12,594 nucleotides of DNA from JBAXTE01 sp038240835 (GTDB lineage Bacteria > Bacteroidota > Bacteroidia > Bacteroidales > WCHB1-69), in contig JBBRGJ010000096.1 of assembly GCA_038240835.1 (NCBI GenBank), forward strand, positions 1 to 12,594, in the 5' to 3' direction. Position numbers and translations under genes: made by a program. Within the stretch, counting starts at the first letter, position 1. Each line of letters starts with the position of its first letter. Below the pieces are notes generated by a model. That model saw only the letters and a list, made by a program, of their open reading frames with translations. It searched no databases and had not been told where the DNA came from. This document shows positions 1 to 6,873 of this stretch, piece by piece.

Positions 1-6
1 TTCCCG

Positions 7-41
7 AAAAAATCGTCCGCAAGTTGGCGGATCATTTTTTT
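7..41. terminator. bidirectional intrinsic terminator-like hairpin
   Basis: An A-run (7-12) is followed by GTCCGC (15-20), a six-base loop, GCGGAT (27-32) and a run of seven T (35-41). Five pairs are Watson-Crick and the sixth is a G-T wobble. The A-run on one side and T-run on the other allow it to work in either direction. No gene end is visible next to it, so it most likely serves a gene just left of the window. Confidence 0.5.
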
Positions 42-51
42 CGTGGATGCT

Positions 52-117
52 CGAAAAAACACCAAATTGCAATCAATTATTAAAAACTCATCAAGAAATG
101 CAATTTGTTTTTTTTCG
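52..117. terminator. long A/T-tailed inverted repeat, terminator-like
   Basis: CAAATTGCA (63-71) and TGCAATTTG (99-107) are perfect 9-bp arms. Pairing continues outward imperfectly through CGAAAAAA (52-59) against TTTTTTTTCG (108-117), giving a stem of about 19 bp with a 27-base loop. The long T-run fits transcription termination, but the stem is AT-rich and weak, so it may be only a structured remnant. Confidence 0.35.
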
Positions 118-148
118 GCACCCACGCGCAGATGATTGAGCGTTTTTT

Positions 149-188
149 GAAGTTTTAGGGCTACGCAGTGATAAGCTACGCAGGTTTT
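149..188 (+). repeat. degenerate direct repeat, copy 1
   Basis: This 40-bp stretch matches 521-558 at 32 of 38 aligned bases with two 1-base gaps. Both contain the core TTTTAG(g/a)GCTACGC, then TGAT, then a second GCT(a/t)CGCAG ending in a T-run. Copy 1 also contains two direct GCTACGCAG units (160-168 and 175-183). Confidence 0.55.
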
Positions 189-213
189 TTTCTTTTTTGA
201 TTTGTGTTTTCAA

Positions 214-227
214 GTCCCGTCAGGGAC
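214..227. repeat. palindrome GTCCC-GTCA-GGGAC
   Basis: Perfect 5-bp arms GTCCC (214-218) and GGGAC (223-227) around a 4-base loop, followed by GTAATGTCGGTA and an A-run. No T-run follows on the + strand, so it is not an obvious terminator. Confidence 0.45.
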
Positions 228-291
228 GTAATGTCGGTAAAAAAAAAGAGATCTAAAATTACACATAAGTGCCGTAGGCGATGCAGTGAGC

Positions 292-304
292 CCTCCAGTG
301 GAGG
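292..304. repeat. palindrome CCTCC-AGT-GGAGG
   Basis: Perfect 5-bp arms with a 3-base loop inside the gene-free leader. It has no terminator T-run and no gene start next to it. Confidence 0.4.
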
Positions 305-397
305 ATGGATTTGTCGAACTGTACGAAACCTATTTACTAAAAAAGGAAAACTATTTTACTTCGTAGATTATATTTAGATTAATACTTTTGGCTTGAC

Positions 398-414
398 ATC
401 CCGCATTGCGGGAT
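398..414. repeat. palindrome ATCCCGC-ATT-GCGGGAT
   Basis: Perfect 7-bp arms (398-404 and 408-414) around ATT. This is one of the two strongest hairpins in the leader and lies 18 bp before a second, related CCCG-type palindrome at 433-450. Confidence 0.5.
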
Positions 415-432
415 AAACTCCAGTATTCAAAA

Positions 433-450
433 TCCCGATAGTAATCGGGA
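433..450. repeat. palindrome TCCCGAT-AGTA-ATCGGGA
   Basis: Perfect 7-bp arms (433-439 and 444-450) with loop AGTA. From memory the TCCCGAT/ATCGGGA core recurs between genes in Bacteroidota genomes, which would make it an interspersed repeat; not verified here. Confidence 0.5.
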
Positions 451-487
451 CAAGAAGGAGCGAATGCATGTTTTTTGGAAATCTTTG

Positions 488-508
488 TCTACCTAGCCTG
501 CTGGTAGA
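488..508. repeat. palindrome TCTACC...GGTAGA
   Basis: Perfect 6-bp arms (488-493 and 503-508) with a further AGC/GCT match inside (495-497 and 500-502). It lies just left of copy 2 of the direct repeat. Confidence 0.4.
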
Positions 509-520
509 TAAATGATTTCT

Positions 521-558
521 GAACTTTTAGAGCTACGCCATGATGGCTTCGCAGTTTT
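521..558 (+). repeat. degenerate direct repeat, copy 2
   Basis: Partner of 149-188 (32 of 38 aligned bases identical). It ends 21 bp before the -7 box assigned to the downstream gene, so this copy may sit inside or border that promoter. Confidence 0.55.
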
Positions 559-579
559 CTCTGTTTCAGAAAAAATGAG

Positions 580-587
580 TAACTTTG
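580..587 (+). promoter_or_regulatory. Bacteroidota -7 box TAACTTTG
   Basis: TAACTTTG fits the Bacteroidota TAnnTTTG consensus exactly. Transcription would begin near 594, a short distance before ATG 606. A clean -33 TTTG is not seen at the expected spacing (555-560 reads TTTTCT), so the assignment rests on the -7 box and its position. The box overlaps the TTG at 585, which argues against translation starting there. Confidence 0.5.
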
Positions 588-605
588 GGCTTTAAAATAG
601 GAATT

Positions 606-1541
606 ATGAAATCGATTAGATACAACATCCATATAATTAAAGTCATCACGTTTGGGATTCTATTATTTACCTCTCTTTCACTGGTAAGTGGTCAGAACCA
701 TAAGAAAAAAACCAAGCATAAAAAACCAGTTGCAAAATCTCATGCTGTCAAAAAGAAGGTGGTTTCTAAACCCAAACTTTTTAATTGGAATACGCTCGAA
801 AACGGTCTATATTACACCCAAATTCAAGCTCCCAGGATGACAAAAATTGGAGATTATAAAATTGATGTTTTAAAAGTAGATCCAAAAGTATTTGATTTTG
901 AGCTCAATAGTTATGTAATGCACGATACCATCGAATTAACAGCCCCAGAATGGAGCGAAAAATTTGGTTATTTGGCCGTTATCAATGCTGGAATGTACAG
1001 TTATAGCAATCCGCTTTTGCCAGTGGGTTACATGAAATCGAAACACAATTTAGTCAACCCAAAAATCAAAAGTAGTTACAATGCGGCGTTTGTCTTTGGC
1101 GGATTAAACGATATCGCAAAAGTTACCGATTTAGAGAACTTGGACGATTCGTTATTGTATGATGAGTATCCATCGGCACTTCAGTCCATACGAATGATCA
1201 ATAAAAAAGGAGAACCCGTGACGTGGCTCTCCCGAAAATACATGCGTTGCAGCATGGGCATCATCGGGCAGGACAAAGATGGGTTTATCTACCTAATCTT
1301 CATTCGCTCACCATTAAAACCCAACGAAATGTCCATTTTTCTGAGCAAACAACCTTTAAATCTTGTGGGACTGATGTATTTAGAAGGCGGACCCGAGACC
1401 TCTTATGTCATCAATCATCCAAATTTAAAAGTAGAAAAAATGGGCTGTTACGTCTCGCGCACATGGCCACGCAACAATTGCACGGAGTTGCGTAAGATTC
1501 CTCAGGTGATTGGGGTGAAAAGAAAAATAGCTAGCAAATAG
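606..1541 (+). CDS. secreted phosphodiester glycosidase-like (NAGPA/DUF2233) protein
   Basis: Predicted 311-residue exported protein related to the phosphodiester glycosidase (NAGPA, DUF2233) domain, a family that removes sugars from phosphodiester linkages. Residues 1-30 form a signal peptide: basic N-terminus, hydrophobic core around 10-27, likely cleavage near SG/Q. A lysine/histidine-rich linker (about 31-57) follows. Family-like motifs are INAGMY (126-131), the beta-strand segment RCSMGIIGQD...FIYLIF (214-232), MYLEGGPETS (257-266) where canonical members have a D/N-GGGSS-like loop, and the closing IPQVIGVK (298-305). ATG 606 is chosen because the upstream in-frame TTG at 585 overlaps the -7 box. 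The gene lies 71 bp before the polysaccharide operon, which has its own promoter, so it may be only a neighbour; a role in remodelling the phosphate-linked glycan is possible but not shown. Family confidence is good; substrate is unknown. Confidence 0.82.
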   Translation: MKSIRYNIHIIKVITFGILLFTSLSLVSGQNHKKKTKHKKPVAKSHAVKKKVVSKPKLFNWNTLENGLYYTQIQAPRMTKIGDYKIDVLKVDPKVFDFELNSYVMHDTIELTAPEWSEKFGYLAVINAGMYSYSNPLLPVGYMKSKHNLVNPKIKSSYNAAFVFGGLNDIAKVTDLENLDDSLLYDEYPSALQSIRMINKKGEPVTWLSRKYMRCSMGIIGQDKDGFIYLIFIRSPLKPNEMSIFLSKQPLNLVGLMYLEGGPETSYVINHPNLKVEKMGCYVSRTWPRNNCTELRKIPQVIGVKRKIASK

Positions 1542-1563
1542 ACAATCAAGAGGTTATAACACC

Positions 1564-1593
1564 TTGGAAAGTTGTTGATTTTTTGTACTTTTG
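1564..1593 (+). promoter_or_regulatory. Bacteroidota promoter of the polysaccharide operon
   Basis: TTG (1564-1566), exactly 19 bp, then TACTTTTG (1586-1593) matches the Bacteroidota/Flavobacterium consensus TTG-N19-TAnnTTTG. The predicted start of transcription is near 1600, giving a leader of about a dozen bases before GTG 1613. No other promoter of this quality was noticed in the short junctions downstream, so this one probably drives the genes from 1613 onward. Confidence 0.7.
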
Positions 1594-1612
1594 CTTTTTT
1601 AAAATAGACAAA

Positions 1613-2830
1613 GTGGGAAAATACAAAAACATTGAAAAGAGAATTGATCTATTTCTTCTATTTCTAACATTTTTAGCGCTTACAATCACCCCTTCATTCA
1701 AGATAGGATCCATCTATTTTGGCGTTGAAGAGTTACTTCTTCCCTTCCTATTTTTCAGAATCGTACAATCAAAACTCTATTTTTTTGATAAATACATTTA
1801 TCTGCTGCTGTTTTTTTGTGCTTATATTTTATTCACCATTGCTTTAAATGGTCGATTATGGTCGCTGCGTGACTATTTTGAAATTTACAAAGAAGGAAAA
1901 TACCTTCTAATTGTAATATTTGCACGACATGCATTTGCCTCTAATTTCGATAATTTTTACAAACTGGTTAAATACACCTTTTTAGGATTATTTGTCCTAA
2001 ACATTGCTCACTATTTTAATATTTTGAATTTCAATGAGATTGTAGAACCATTTTACGCTACTTCAGACATACATCTAACTACGTTTGGCCTCGACTCATT
2101 GGGGAATCCAGCAGTTAGAAGAATGTTAGGAACTATGGGAAATCCCAATGAAAATGCCATACTATTTCTATTCTTTTTCACCTACTTTCTATCCAAAAGA
2201 GTCGATTACAAAAAGCGCATCGAGCAAATATTTATCTATCTTTCGTTCCTCTGCATCCTGCTTACACAATCACGGACGGGGTTTATATCGGGGGTATTTG
2301 TCTATCTTTTCATGACAATTTTCACCAAACAAAAGCTCAAAACAGTGCTCTATGATGTATTATTCTTTATCGCTGCTTTTGGGGTCGCTTTTTCATTCAA
2401 CACGTTGGCACTAAGCTACTTTGCAAACACGTCTGCCAACTTAGGTCAAAACAGCTCGGTAACTGGTCGCTTGGAAGTTTGGAAACAGTTATTCAAAATG
2501 ATCATCGAAAAACCACTTTTCGGTTATGGTCCAAACAAAGACTACTTTTACGACAACAATTTATATGCAGAAAGTGAGTACGTATTGTTAACATGGAGAT
2601 ACGGAATAATTGGACTTTTAATTCACATCGGAATCCTTCTTTTACCCTTGTACAAAACACTTTCGCACTCAAAATTGCACACATTTTACATCCTTTTTCT
2701 TGGAGTAATCGTAATCAATTCCATTACCAACTGTCCATTGTCAAATCCTCGGATTCTGTTGTTATACGCCCTTTGTATTGGGTATTATTATGCCAAAATT
2801 GATGAATCAAAACGATTAAAGGATGTTTAA
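1613..2830 (+). CDS. wzy: Wzy/O-antigen-ligase-like polytopic membrane protein
   Basis: Inner-membrane protein of 405 residues with about ten to twelve hydrophobic segments (for example 11-27, 34-50, 61-78, 120-138, 181-196, 222-237, 245-262, 328-346, 357-371, 379-393). It carries marks of the O-antigen ligase/polymerase (Wzy_C) family: GTMGNPNENA (173-182), TQSRTG (218-223), and a periplasmic loop SVTGRLEVW (282-290) followed by PLFGYGPNKD (301-310), where the Arg and the G-x-G stretch are typical. Such proteins polymerise lipid-linked repeat units (Wzy) or transfer polymer to an acceptor (WaaL); sequence alone does not separate the two. Adjacency to a Wzx flippase favours Wzy. The start is taken as GTG 1613; the longer reading frame begins at TTG 1583, which precedes the -7 box and so could not be on the transcript. 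It overlaps the flippase gene by 8 nt. Confidence 0.82.
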   Translation: MGKYKNIEKRIDLFLLFLTFLALTITPSFKIGSIYFGVEELLLPFLFFRIVQSKLYFFDKYIYLLLFFCAYILFTIALNGRLWSLRDYFEIYKEGKYLLIVIFARHAFASNFDNFYKLVKYTFLGLFVLNIAHYFNILNFNEIVEPFYATSDIHLTTFGLDSLGNPAVRRMLGTMGNPNENAILFLFFFTYFLSKRVDYKKRIEQIFIYLSFLCILLTQSRTGFISGVFVYLFMTIFTKQKLKTVLYDVLFFIAAFGVAFSFNTLALSYFANTSANLGQNSSVTGRLEVWKQLFKMIIEKPLFGYGPNKDYFYDNNLYAESEYVLLTWRYGIIGLLIHIGILLLPLYKTLSHSKLHTFYILFLGVIVINSITNCPLSNPRILLLYALCIGYYYAKIDESKRLKDV

Positions 2831-4103
2831 AGAGGCATTAAAAAATAGATTTCTGGCAAACATCGTGACACTAATGAGTGGAACCGTTATAGCGCAAGCC
2901 ATGCCCATTCTGTTATCGCCATGGATATCCCGAATCTATTCGCCCAAAGATTTTGCAACCCTTGCACTCATCCTGCCCGTAATATCCATTGGTGCGCTGC
3001 TTTCTACATTTAGATTAGACGTTGCCATTGTGATTCCAAAAGAAGATAGCGAAGCTAAAAACCTGATGGTTAGTGCGTTTCTAATAAATATTTTCACCAC
3101 ACTTCTCACGCTAATCATCGTGGGAGTGATTTTGATTTTTGGATATTCAGCACTGTTGTTTCCAACATTAAACCCATACTTACTTTGGACAATTCCCGTT
3201 GGAATATTTGCAATAGGCACTTACCAAATATTAAATTTCTGGTCGACCCGTGCTAAAACATATCGCAACAATGCTATTTCTAAAATTATCCAATCTACAA
3301 GCACATTGGTAATCAGCATTGTAATTGGGTATCTAATCATCGGTCCCGAAGGATTGGTGATTGGATTTGTGTCTGGATTTGTGTTTGGATCTTTGATCCT
3401 GATGTACCGATTGAGGGGAGTTATTCAGCGAGAAATTTTCACCTCATTCCAAAAAGAGACATTTTTCAAAATAACAAAAAAATACCGCAACTTCCTTGTA
3501 ATAAACACACCTCATGCGGTATTAGACATCATTGTAGATCAAGGCATTATCTATTTGATGAAGATTTATTTCACCGAAAAAGTTCTTGGCGGTTTTGCTT
3601 TTGCTTACCGATATACCCGAGCTCCATTATCAATCATTACTTCGTCGATTTATCAGGTGTTTTACGAACAAGCTTCCAAAATGGCTGCCGAGGAAAATGA
3701 TATTCGTCCTTTGATGTTCAAAATTCAGAAAAATCTGTTTTTGGCTGGAATTGTCCCATTTATCTTGATTTTTGCATTCACTCCGCAGCTGTTTGCCTTT
3801 GTCTTTTCGGAAGAGTATCGGCAAGCAGGAGAAATTGCTCGCTATCTAATGCCTTGGATTTTTATGAACTTCTTGGTCTCTCCTATCTCGGCGATTACAC
3901 TCATTTTCAACAAACAAAAACAAGCGTTATACATCACCATTATTGATTTCTCTGCGAGGATTTTAGCCATTGTTTTGGGAGGTTTGTTCTTCACTTATGC
4001 CTTTAGTTTCATTTTAATATCCATTTTTTGCACAATTATCCTTATTTTTGCTACAATTTGGTACTATAACATTGCCAAACCGGGATTACATAAAAGTTAT
4101 TAA
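2823..4103 (+). CDS. wzx: Wzx-type oligosaccharide flippase
   Basis: Polytopic inner-membrane protein of 426 residues, the usual size for polysaccharide-biosynthesis (MVF/MOP superfamily) flippases that move undecaprenyl-linked repeat units to the periplasmic face. Hydrophobic helices run throughout (for example 46-62, 81-110, 116-137, 155-195, 306-322, 341-361, 379-415). Family-like stretches are FRLDVAIVIP (63-72) followed by charged EDSEAKNL, the segment around NFWSTRAKTYRNNA (138-151), and YRYTRAPLSIITSSIYQVF (262-280), with the basic residues expected inside the bundle. The start codon lies inside the end of the preceding gene (8-nt overlap), so translation is probably coupled. No truncation is seen. 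The transported glycan cannot be read from sequence. Confidence 0.88.
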   Translation: MFKEALKNRFLANIVTLMSGTVIAQAMPILLSPWISRIYSPKDFATLALILPVISIGALLSTFRLDVAIVIPKEDSEAKNLMVSAFLINIFTTLLTLIIVGVILIFGYSALLFPTLNPYLLWTIPVGIFAIGTYQILNFWSTRAKTYRNNAISKIIQSTSTLVISIVIGYLIIGPEGLVIGFVSGFVFGSLILMYRLRGVIQREIFTSFQKETFFKITKKYRNFLVINTPHAVLDIIVDQGIIYLMKIYFTEKVLGGFAFAYRYTRAPLSIITSSIYQVFYEQASKMAAEENDIRPLMFKIQKNLFLAGIVPFILIFAFTPQLFAFVFSEEYRQAGEIARYLMPWIFMNFLVSPISAITLIFNKQKQALYITIIDFSARILAIVLGGLFFTYAFSFILISIFCTIILIFATIWYYNIAKPGLHKSY

Positions 4104-4114
4104 TAACATTTCCT

Positions 4115-4702
4115 ATGACAATAAGAATCATTGAATCAATCACATATCGGATTTCTCGTTTTCTGTTTCGCTTCACCAAACCGCGGATGCTTGGCAAACG
4201 CAGGAATTTTCAAGGAAAAGTAATACACAATACATCCATAGGCAATACTACCTTTATAGATATACCTAAAAATCTGACAATCAACAACAATACATACATT
4301 GGACACCATAACTTTATCGAAGCTAGCAATGGAATTAGTATTGGAGAAGGTTGTCAAATTACCGACTTTGTGAGTTTAACCACTCATTCGAGCCATCTTT
4401 CAATCAGATTGTATGGAAGCCAATTTAGCAGTCACACCGATCATATCGGATATGTTAAAGGAAAAATTGACATTGGAAAATACACCTTCATCGGTCCTCA
4501 CACTGTGATAATGCCCAGTACAACCATTGGAAAAGGGTGCATAATATCTGCATACAGTTACGTAACAGGCAATTTTCCCGATTTTTCAATCATCTCGGGC
4601 AATCCTGCAATAGTAGTGGGTGATACCCGAAAATTAGACAAAAGATATTTAGATCGAAATCCATTTCTTGAAGAGTTCTACAACGATTGGTGTAATTTAT
4701 AA
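4115..4702 (+). CDS. left-handed beta-helix (hexapeptide) acyltransferase
   Basis: Cytoplasmic 195-residue protein of the hexapeptide-repeat acyltransferase group (WbbJ/maltose O-acetyltransferase-like), expected to use acetyl-CoA to O-acetylate a sugar of the repeat unit. The imperfect [I/V]-G-x-x-x-x repeats run from about residue 42 (SIGNTTFI, NLTINNNTYIGHHNFI, GISIGEGCQI) to about 151, interrupted by an exposed loop around 88-115 containing THSSH (90-94), whose histidines are the best candidates for the catalytic base. The C-terminal cap includes GNPAIVVG (162-169), the usual CoA-site ending of this group. Residues 1-30 are basic and amphipathic and may contact the membrane. The gene lies 11 bp after the flippase gene and 9 bp before a glycosyltransferase gene. 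Confidence 0.85.
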   Translation: MTIRIIESITYRISRFLFRFTKPRMLGKRRNFQGKVIHNTSIGNTTFIDIPKNLTINNNTYIGHHNFIEASNGISIGEGCQITDFVSLTTHSSHLSIRLYGSQFSSHTDHIGYVKGKIDIGKYTFIGPHTVIMPSTTIGKGCIISAYSYVTGNFPDFSIISGNPAIVVGDTRKLDKRYLDRNPFLEEFYNDWCNL

Positions 4703-4711
4703 CTCAAAATC

Positions 4712-5767
4712 ATGAAAAAGTTATTAATCATTAGTTCAAATTCCATTCATGTATTTAATTACATCAATCTGGTACGTGATTATTTTGATGATATTCATCT
4801 GATTACAAATACAGTAGAAGATAAATTCGATTACGGAGAAATCAAAATATCATACACCGAATTTTCGTTTCGCAAACCGTTAGACTTTTATAAAAGCATT
4901 GGTTTTGTCAAACAAATCATCAAAAACGAAAATCCAACAGTAATTCATGTCCATCAGTTGGGAACCCATGCGTTTTTGACCTTAATGGCCAATAAAAAAA
5001 CCAATATTCCCTCGGTTTACACTGCTTGGGGAAGTGATGTTTTGCAAAATCCAGAGACAGGTTACTTTTATAAAAAAACGCTTACTTATATCCTTCGCCA
5101 TGCGAAATATTTCACCTCCGATTCCACCTTTATGGCAGAAGTGATGAATAAAATTGCCGGCAAAAAACTCAACACACTGATTGCTAACTTCGGAATCAAC
5201 ATTGACAATACCGAAGGAATCGAGAAACAAAACATCTTTTATTCCAACAGGCAATTGAAAAGTTTGTATCGAATAGACAAAATTATTGAAGGCTTTGCCC
5301 GATTTGTCAACGAGGAAAACCCAACAGATTGGAAATTAATTATTGGCGCCGAAGGCGAAGATAAACAGGCCTTGATAGAGTTAGCAGAGAAACTAAACAT
5401 CCAAAAACAAGTTGAATTTGTGGGTTGGCTCGAAAAAGAGCAGAACTCGCACTACTACAACATTGCCAAATATTACATTTCAATTCCCGAATCCGACGCC
5501 ACGTCCATCAGCCTATTAGAAGCCATGGCCGCAGGGTGTGTTCCTATTTTATCTAATTTGCCCGCAAACAGAGAGTGGGTAGACGACGGGATAAATGGAA
5601 TCATCGTCAGCGATCTCAGTCAAAATTACATCAAAAAAGCATTCACTGTGGATTACAAAACCGCGACAGAAATCAATAAAAAAATCATTGCAGAACACGG
5701 CACCAAAGAGGCCAACAGAAAAAAATTCATCCATTTGTACGAACAAATAATCACCCAAACGATATGA
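4712..5767 (+). CDS. GT4 family glycosyltransferase
   Basis: Cytoplasmic GT-B fold glycosyltransferase of 351 residues, retaining, likely adding one sugar to the lipid-linked repeat unit. The N-terminal half (1-165) has the acceptor-domain look: MKKLLIISS strand, VIHVHQLGTHA (77-87), SVYTAWGSDV (101-110) and a TSDSTFMAE segment (135-143). The C-terminal half (about 170-330) is the nucleotide-sugar domain, with VEFVGWL (234-240) and ESDATSISLLEAMAAG (260-275). In the EX7E motif the first acid is Asp262 and the second Glu270, a common variant. The end overlaps the next gene by 4 nt (ATGA), so the two transferases are probably translated together. Donor and acceptor cannot be predicted. Confidence 0.88.
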   Translation: MKKLLIISSNSIHVFNYINLVRDYFDDIHLITNTVEDKFDYGEIKISYTEFSFRKPLDFYKSIGFVKQIIKNENPTVIHVHQLGTHAFLTLMANKKTNIPSVYTAWGSDVLQNPETGYFYKKTLTYILRHAKYFTSDSTFMAEVMNKIAGKKLNTLIANFGINIDNTEGIEKQNIFYSNRQLKSLYRIDKIIEGFARFVNEENPTDWKLIIGAEGEDKQALIELAEKLNIQKQVEFVGWLEKEQNSHYYNIAKYYISIPESDATSISLLEAMAAGCVPILSNLPANREWVDDGINGIIVSDLSQNYIKKAFTVDYKTATEINKKIIAEHGTKEANRKKFIHLYEQIITQTI

Positions 5768-6873
5768 TTAAAGTTTGTCACATATCAACCGTTCACAACG
5801 CCCTGGATGATCGAATTTTCCACAAAGAGTGCGTGTCGCTCGTAAAAGCGGGATTTGATGTCACTTTGGTTGTAAAACATCCTCAAAACGAAGTGGTTGA
5901 TGGAGTGAATATTTGTGCTCTTCCGGAGAAGAATAGTAGAAGTTATCGTCTGTTATCTCAATTTACAGCACTTTCTAAAGCCGTTAAAATAAAAGCCAAA
6001 ATATATCATTTTCACGATCCAGAGCTTATGTTTATTGGTCTAGCGCTTCGATTGTTGGGGAAAAAAGTGATTTATGATGTACACGAAGACATTGTAAAGC
6101 AAGTTTATTACAAAAAATGGATTAAATATATTTTTGTCAGAGCCACTTTATCCAAGATGATCAAATATGCAGAGAAATTTTGCACACTTTTTTTCTCAAA
6201 TATAGTAGTAGTTACAGACGATATTGCCATTAAATTTCCATCCCATAAAACGGTATTGATTAGAAACTTTCCTATTGTGGGACTCATTGACAAACAACCC
6301 ATTAACAACACCAAATCCGAAGACACAACGCGACTGATATATGCTGGCGGACTCACAGAAGTGAGGGGAATTAAAGAGATTATTGCTGCGTTGCAATTCA
6401 TAAACCAGGAGGTTGAATTATTACTTTTAGGTCCATGGGAATCGGAAGAATACCTGCAAGAGTGCAAAAACATCAGCTCTTGGAATAAAGTTAAATACAT
6501 TGGAAAGCTGAATTTAGAAGAAGTTTATCCCTACATAAAATCATCGGATATTGGATTATCGTTGCTTTATCCAGCCAAAAACTACCTGACCAGTCTCCCC
6601 GTAAAAGCATTTGAGTACATGGCGTGCGGAAAACCAATGATTATGTCTAACTTTGATTATTGGAAAGAAATTTTTGGCGATGTAGCCCTGTTCTGCGATC
6701 CAATGGATCCTAAAGCGATTGCAGATTGCATTCAACAACTGATCAGCCAGAAAGAAGATGCTGACAAAATGGGCAAAATGGGACGGGAACTGATTCTGGA
6801 AAAATTCTCGTGGGAAGCTGAAAGTCTGAGATTAATAGCGATGTACAATCAATTATTAAAGAAAGAAATGTAA
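5764..6873 (+). CDS. GT4-type glycosyltransferase (second)
   Basis: GT-B fold glycosyltransferase of 369 residues, of a subfamily familiar in Bacteroidota loci. The N-terminus MIKVCHISTVHNALDDRIFHKE is characteristic of it, followed by YHFHDPELM (81-89) and YDVHED (104-109), which line the acceptor cleft. The donor domain starts near LIYAGGLTEVRGI (191-203) and holds LPVKAFEYMACGKPMI (278-293), which replaces the classic EX7E with a K-x3-E arrangement. It starts in an ATGA overlap with the previous transferase gene and its stop overlaps the next start by one base (TAATG). It is a cytoplasmic or membrane-associated enzyme of repeat-unit assembly; the sugar is not predictable. Confidence 0.88.
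   Translation: MIKVCHISTVHNALDDRIFHKECVSLVKAGFDVTLVVKHPQNEVVDGVNICALPEKNSRSYRLLSQFTALSKAVKIKAKIYHFHDPELMFIGLALRLLGKKVIYDVHEDIVKQVYYKKWIKYIFVRATLSKMIKYAEKFCTLFFSNIVVVTDDIAIKFPSHKTVLIRNFPIVGLIDKQPINNTKSEDTTRLIYAGGLTEVRGIKEIIAALQFINQEVELLLLGPWESEEYLQECKNISSWNKVKYIGKLNLEEVYPYIKSSDIGLSLLYPAKNYLTSLPVKAFEYMACGKPMIMSNFDYWKEIFGDVALFCDPMDPKAIADCIQQLISQKEDADKMGKMGRELILEKFSWEAESLRLIAMYNQLLKKEM

Larger units (their letters stand above)
1..579. other. gene-free leader region rich in palindromes
   Basis: No open reading frame of credible length or composition is seen on either strand. The region holds two terminator-like hairpins (7-41 and 52-117), a ~40-bp imperfect direct repeat (149-188 and 521-558), and five short inverted repeats with perfect arms (214-227, 292-304, 398-414, 433-450, 488-508). 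The palindromes differ in sequence, so this is a mosaic of several repeat families rather than one array. Similar short GC-rich palindromes such as TCCCGAT...ATCGGGA are, from memory, common between genes in Bacteroidota; I could not verify that here. The left end probably carries the terminator of a gene lying outside the window. Confidence 0.6.

Noticed and set aside
383..390. TACTTTTG as a second promoter in the leader
   Set aside because: It fits TAnnTTTG, but no TTG or TTTG is found at the right spacing upstream and the nearest start codon is over 200 bp away; by chance such a box is not rare in AT-rich sequence.
585..605. TTG start adding seven residues to the phosphodiester-glycosidase-like protein
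   Set aside because: The codon overlaps the TAACTTTG -7 box and would lie upstream of the transcript start; ATG 606 begins a normal signal peptide.
1547..1566. Inverted repeat CAAG...CTTG between the first gene and the operon as a terminator
   Set aside because: Only six of eight positions pair, no T-run directly follows, and it overlaps the -33 element.
1583..1612. TTG start adding ten residues to the Wzy-like protein
   Set aside because: It lies before and within the matched promoter, so it is not expected on the mRNA.
6108..6500. 130-codon antisense reading frame
   Set aside because: It lies wholly opposite a well-supported glycosyltransferase gene, has no recognisable domain, and looks like a chance shadow frame.
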